A stretch of DNA of 64,000 nucleotides from the NCBI GenBank assembly GCA_902651635.1, contig CACRSC010001920.1, positions 432,614 through 496,613 of the forward strand, given 5' to 3'. Positions 63,862 through 64,000 of this stretch are shown one piece after another. The notes below the pieces were generated by a model. That model was not told where the DNA came from. It saw nothing but the letters and a program-made list of their open reading frames with translations, and ran no database searches. The DNA comes from Mastigamoeba balamuthi (lineage: Eukaryota; Evosea; Mastigamoebida; Mastigamoebidae). How positions within the stretch are numbered: the stretch's first letter is position 1; every line of letters starts with the position of its first letter. The position numbers were made by a program, and so were the translations under genes.

Positions 63862-64000
63862 TCCAGAAAAGGGGTCACGGAGCCTCTGATGGCAGCACCG
63901 CGGTCGTCGTTTAGCAGACTGCTGACCTGCCGTGAGGGACCCGGCATCCAGTGGCCCATGCTCTGGACCACATCTGCGATCCACTCCTCCTGGGGCTGGG
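63862..64000 (-). pseudogene. Second exon-1 copy, inverted, running off the window
   Basis: On the minus strand, from about 63994 down, it reads EEWIADVVQSMGHWMPGPSR and VSSLLNDDRGAAIRGSVTPF. It faces the previous copy tail to tail, so that about 63831-63900 forms a near-palindrome around CAGAGGCTCCGTGA. Its start lies at or beyond the window edge. Confidence 0.65.

Noticed and set aside
1-64000. CRISPR array or bacterial operon
   Set aside because: No regularly spaced identical repeats, and genes carry spliceosomal introns, so the DNA is eukaryotic.

Overview
The window reads as nuclear DNA of a GC-rich, intron-bearing protist. The housekeeping genes are eukaryotic: cytosolic HSP70 and HSP90, major vault protein, a Par14-type parvulin and a CARMIL-like PH-LRR protein. 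Genes are dense, on both strands, and split by short introns (about 40-360 nt), mostly GT-AG with some GC-AG. The mix of vault protein, CARMIL-like protein, RND/MmpL-like transporter and membrane acyltransferase fits a free-living amoeboid or flagellate protist. An amoebozoan is a reasonable guess, but I cannot name the species from sequence alone.

Layout. 1-6.1 kb: minus-strand acyltransferase-3 gene (cut by the window edge), intronless HSP70, and a cysteine-rich single-pass membrane protein (gene A). 6.9-8.4 kb: a chimeric scrap made of a decayed copy of a dispersed repeat, a broken dihydroorotate dehydrogenase and a broken piece of gene A. 8.7-11.25 kb: HSP90 with a candidate heat-shock element upstream. 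11.7-15.5 kb: multi-exon type I membrane protein with a Cys-rich ectodomain and an acidic tail. 15.9-18.7 kb: RND transporter. 18.7-24.2 kb: no convincing gene. 24.2-27.1 kb: major vault protein. 28.1-30.3 kb: VIT/VWA protein, probably GPI-anchored. 30.8-33.2 kb: gene B, paralogue of gene A. 33.5-53.3 kb: a mobile-element island. 53.6-56.7 kb: PH-LRR-proline-rich protein. 57.6-62.2 kb: a secreted lectin-like candidate, an NDK-family protein, a parvulin and an unknown gene. 62.2-64 kb: repeats and inverted fragments of that last gene.

The island holds a hAT transposon (38-41 kb), the relic of another (36.5-37.9 kb), and three copies of an intron-containing gene family I do not recognise (33.6, 42.05 and 53.1 kb). 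Two of these copies sit in near-identical 2.3-kb arms facing each other across 6.7 kb of AT-rich DNA. Shorter copies of the family's 3' segment recur at 6.9 and 63.1 kb. Copies at 6.9 and 33.5 kb lie beside pieces of host-type genes (DHODH, gene A, a P-type ATPase), which suggests an element family that picks up gene fragments.

Assembly caution. All three single-N positions (13084, 21758, 53023) lie where the sequence before the N repeats after it, with the end of the left part matching inside the right part and vice versa. That is how an unmerged contig overlap looks, so the apparent tandem duplications there are probably not real.
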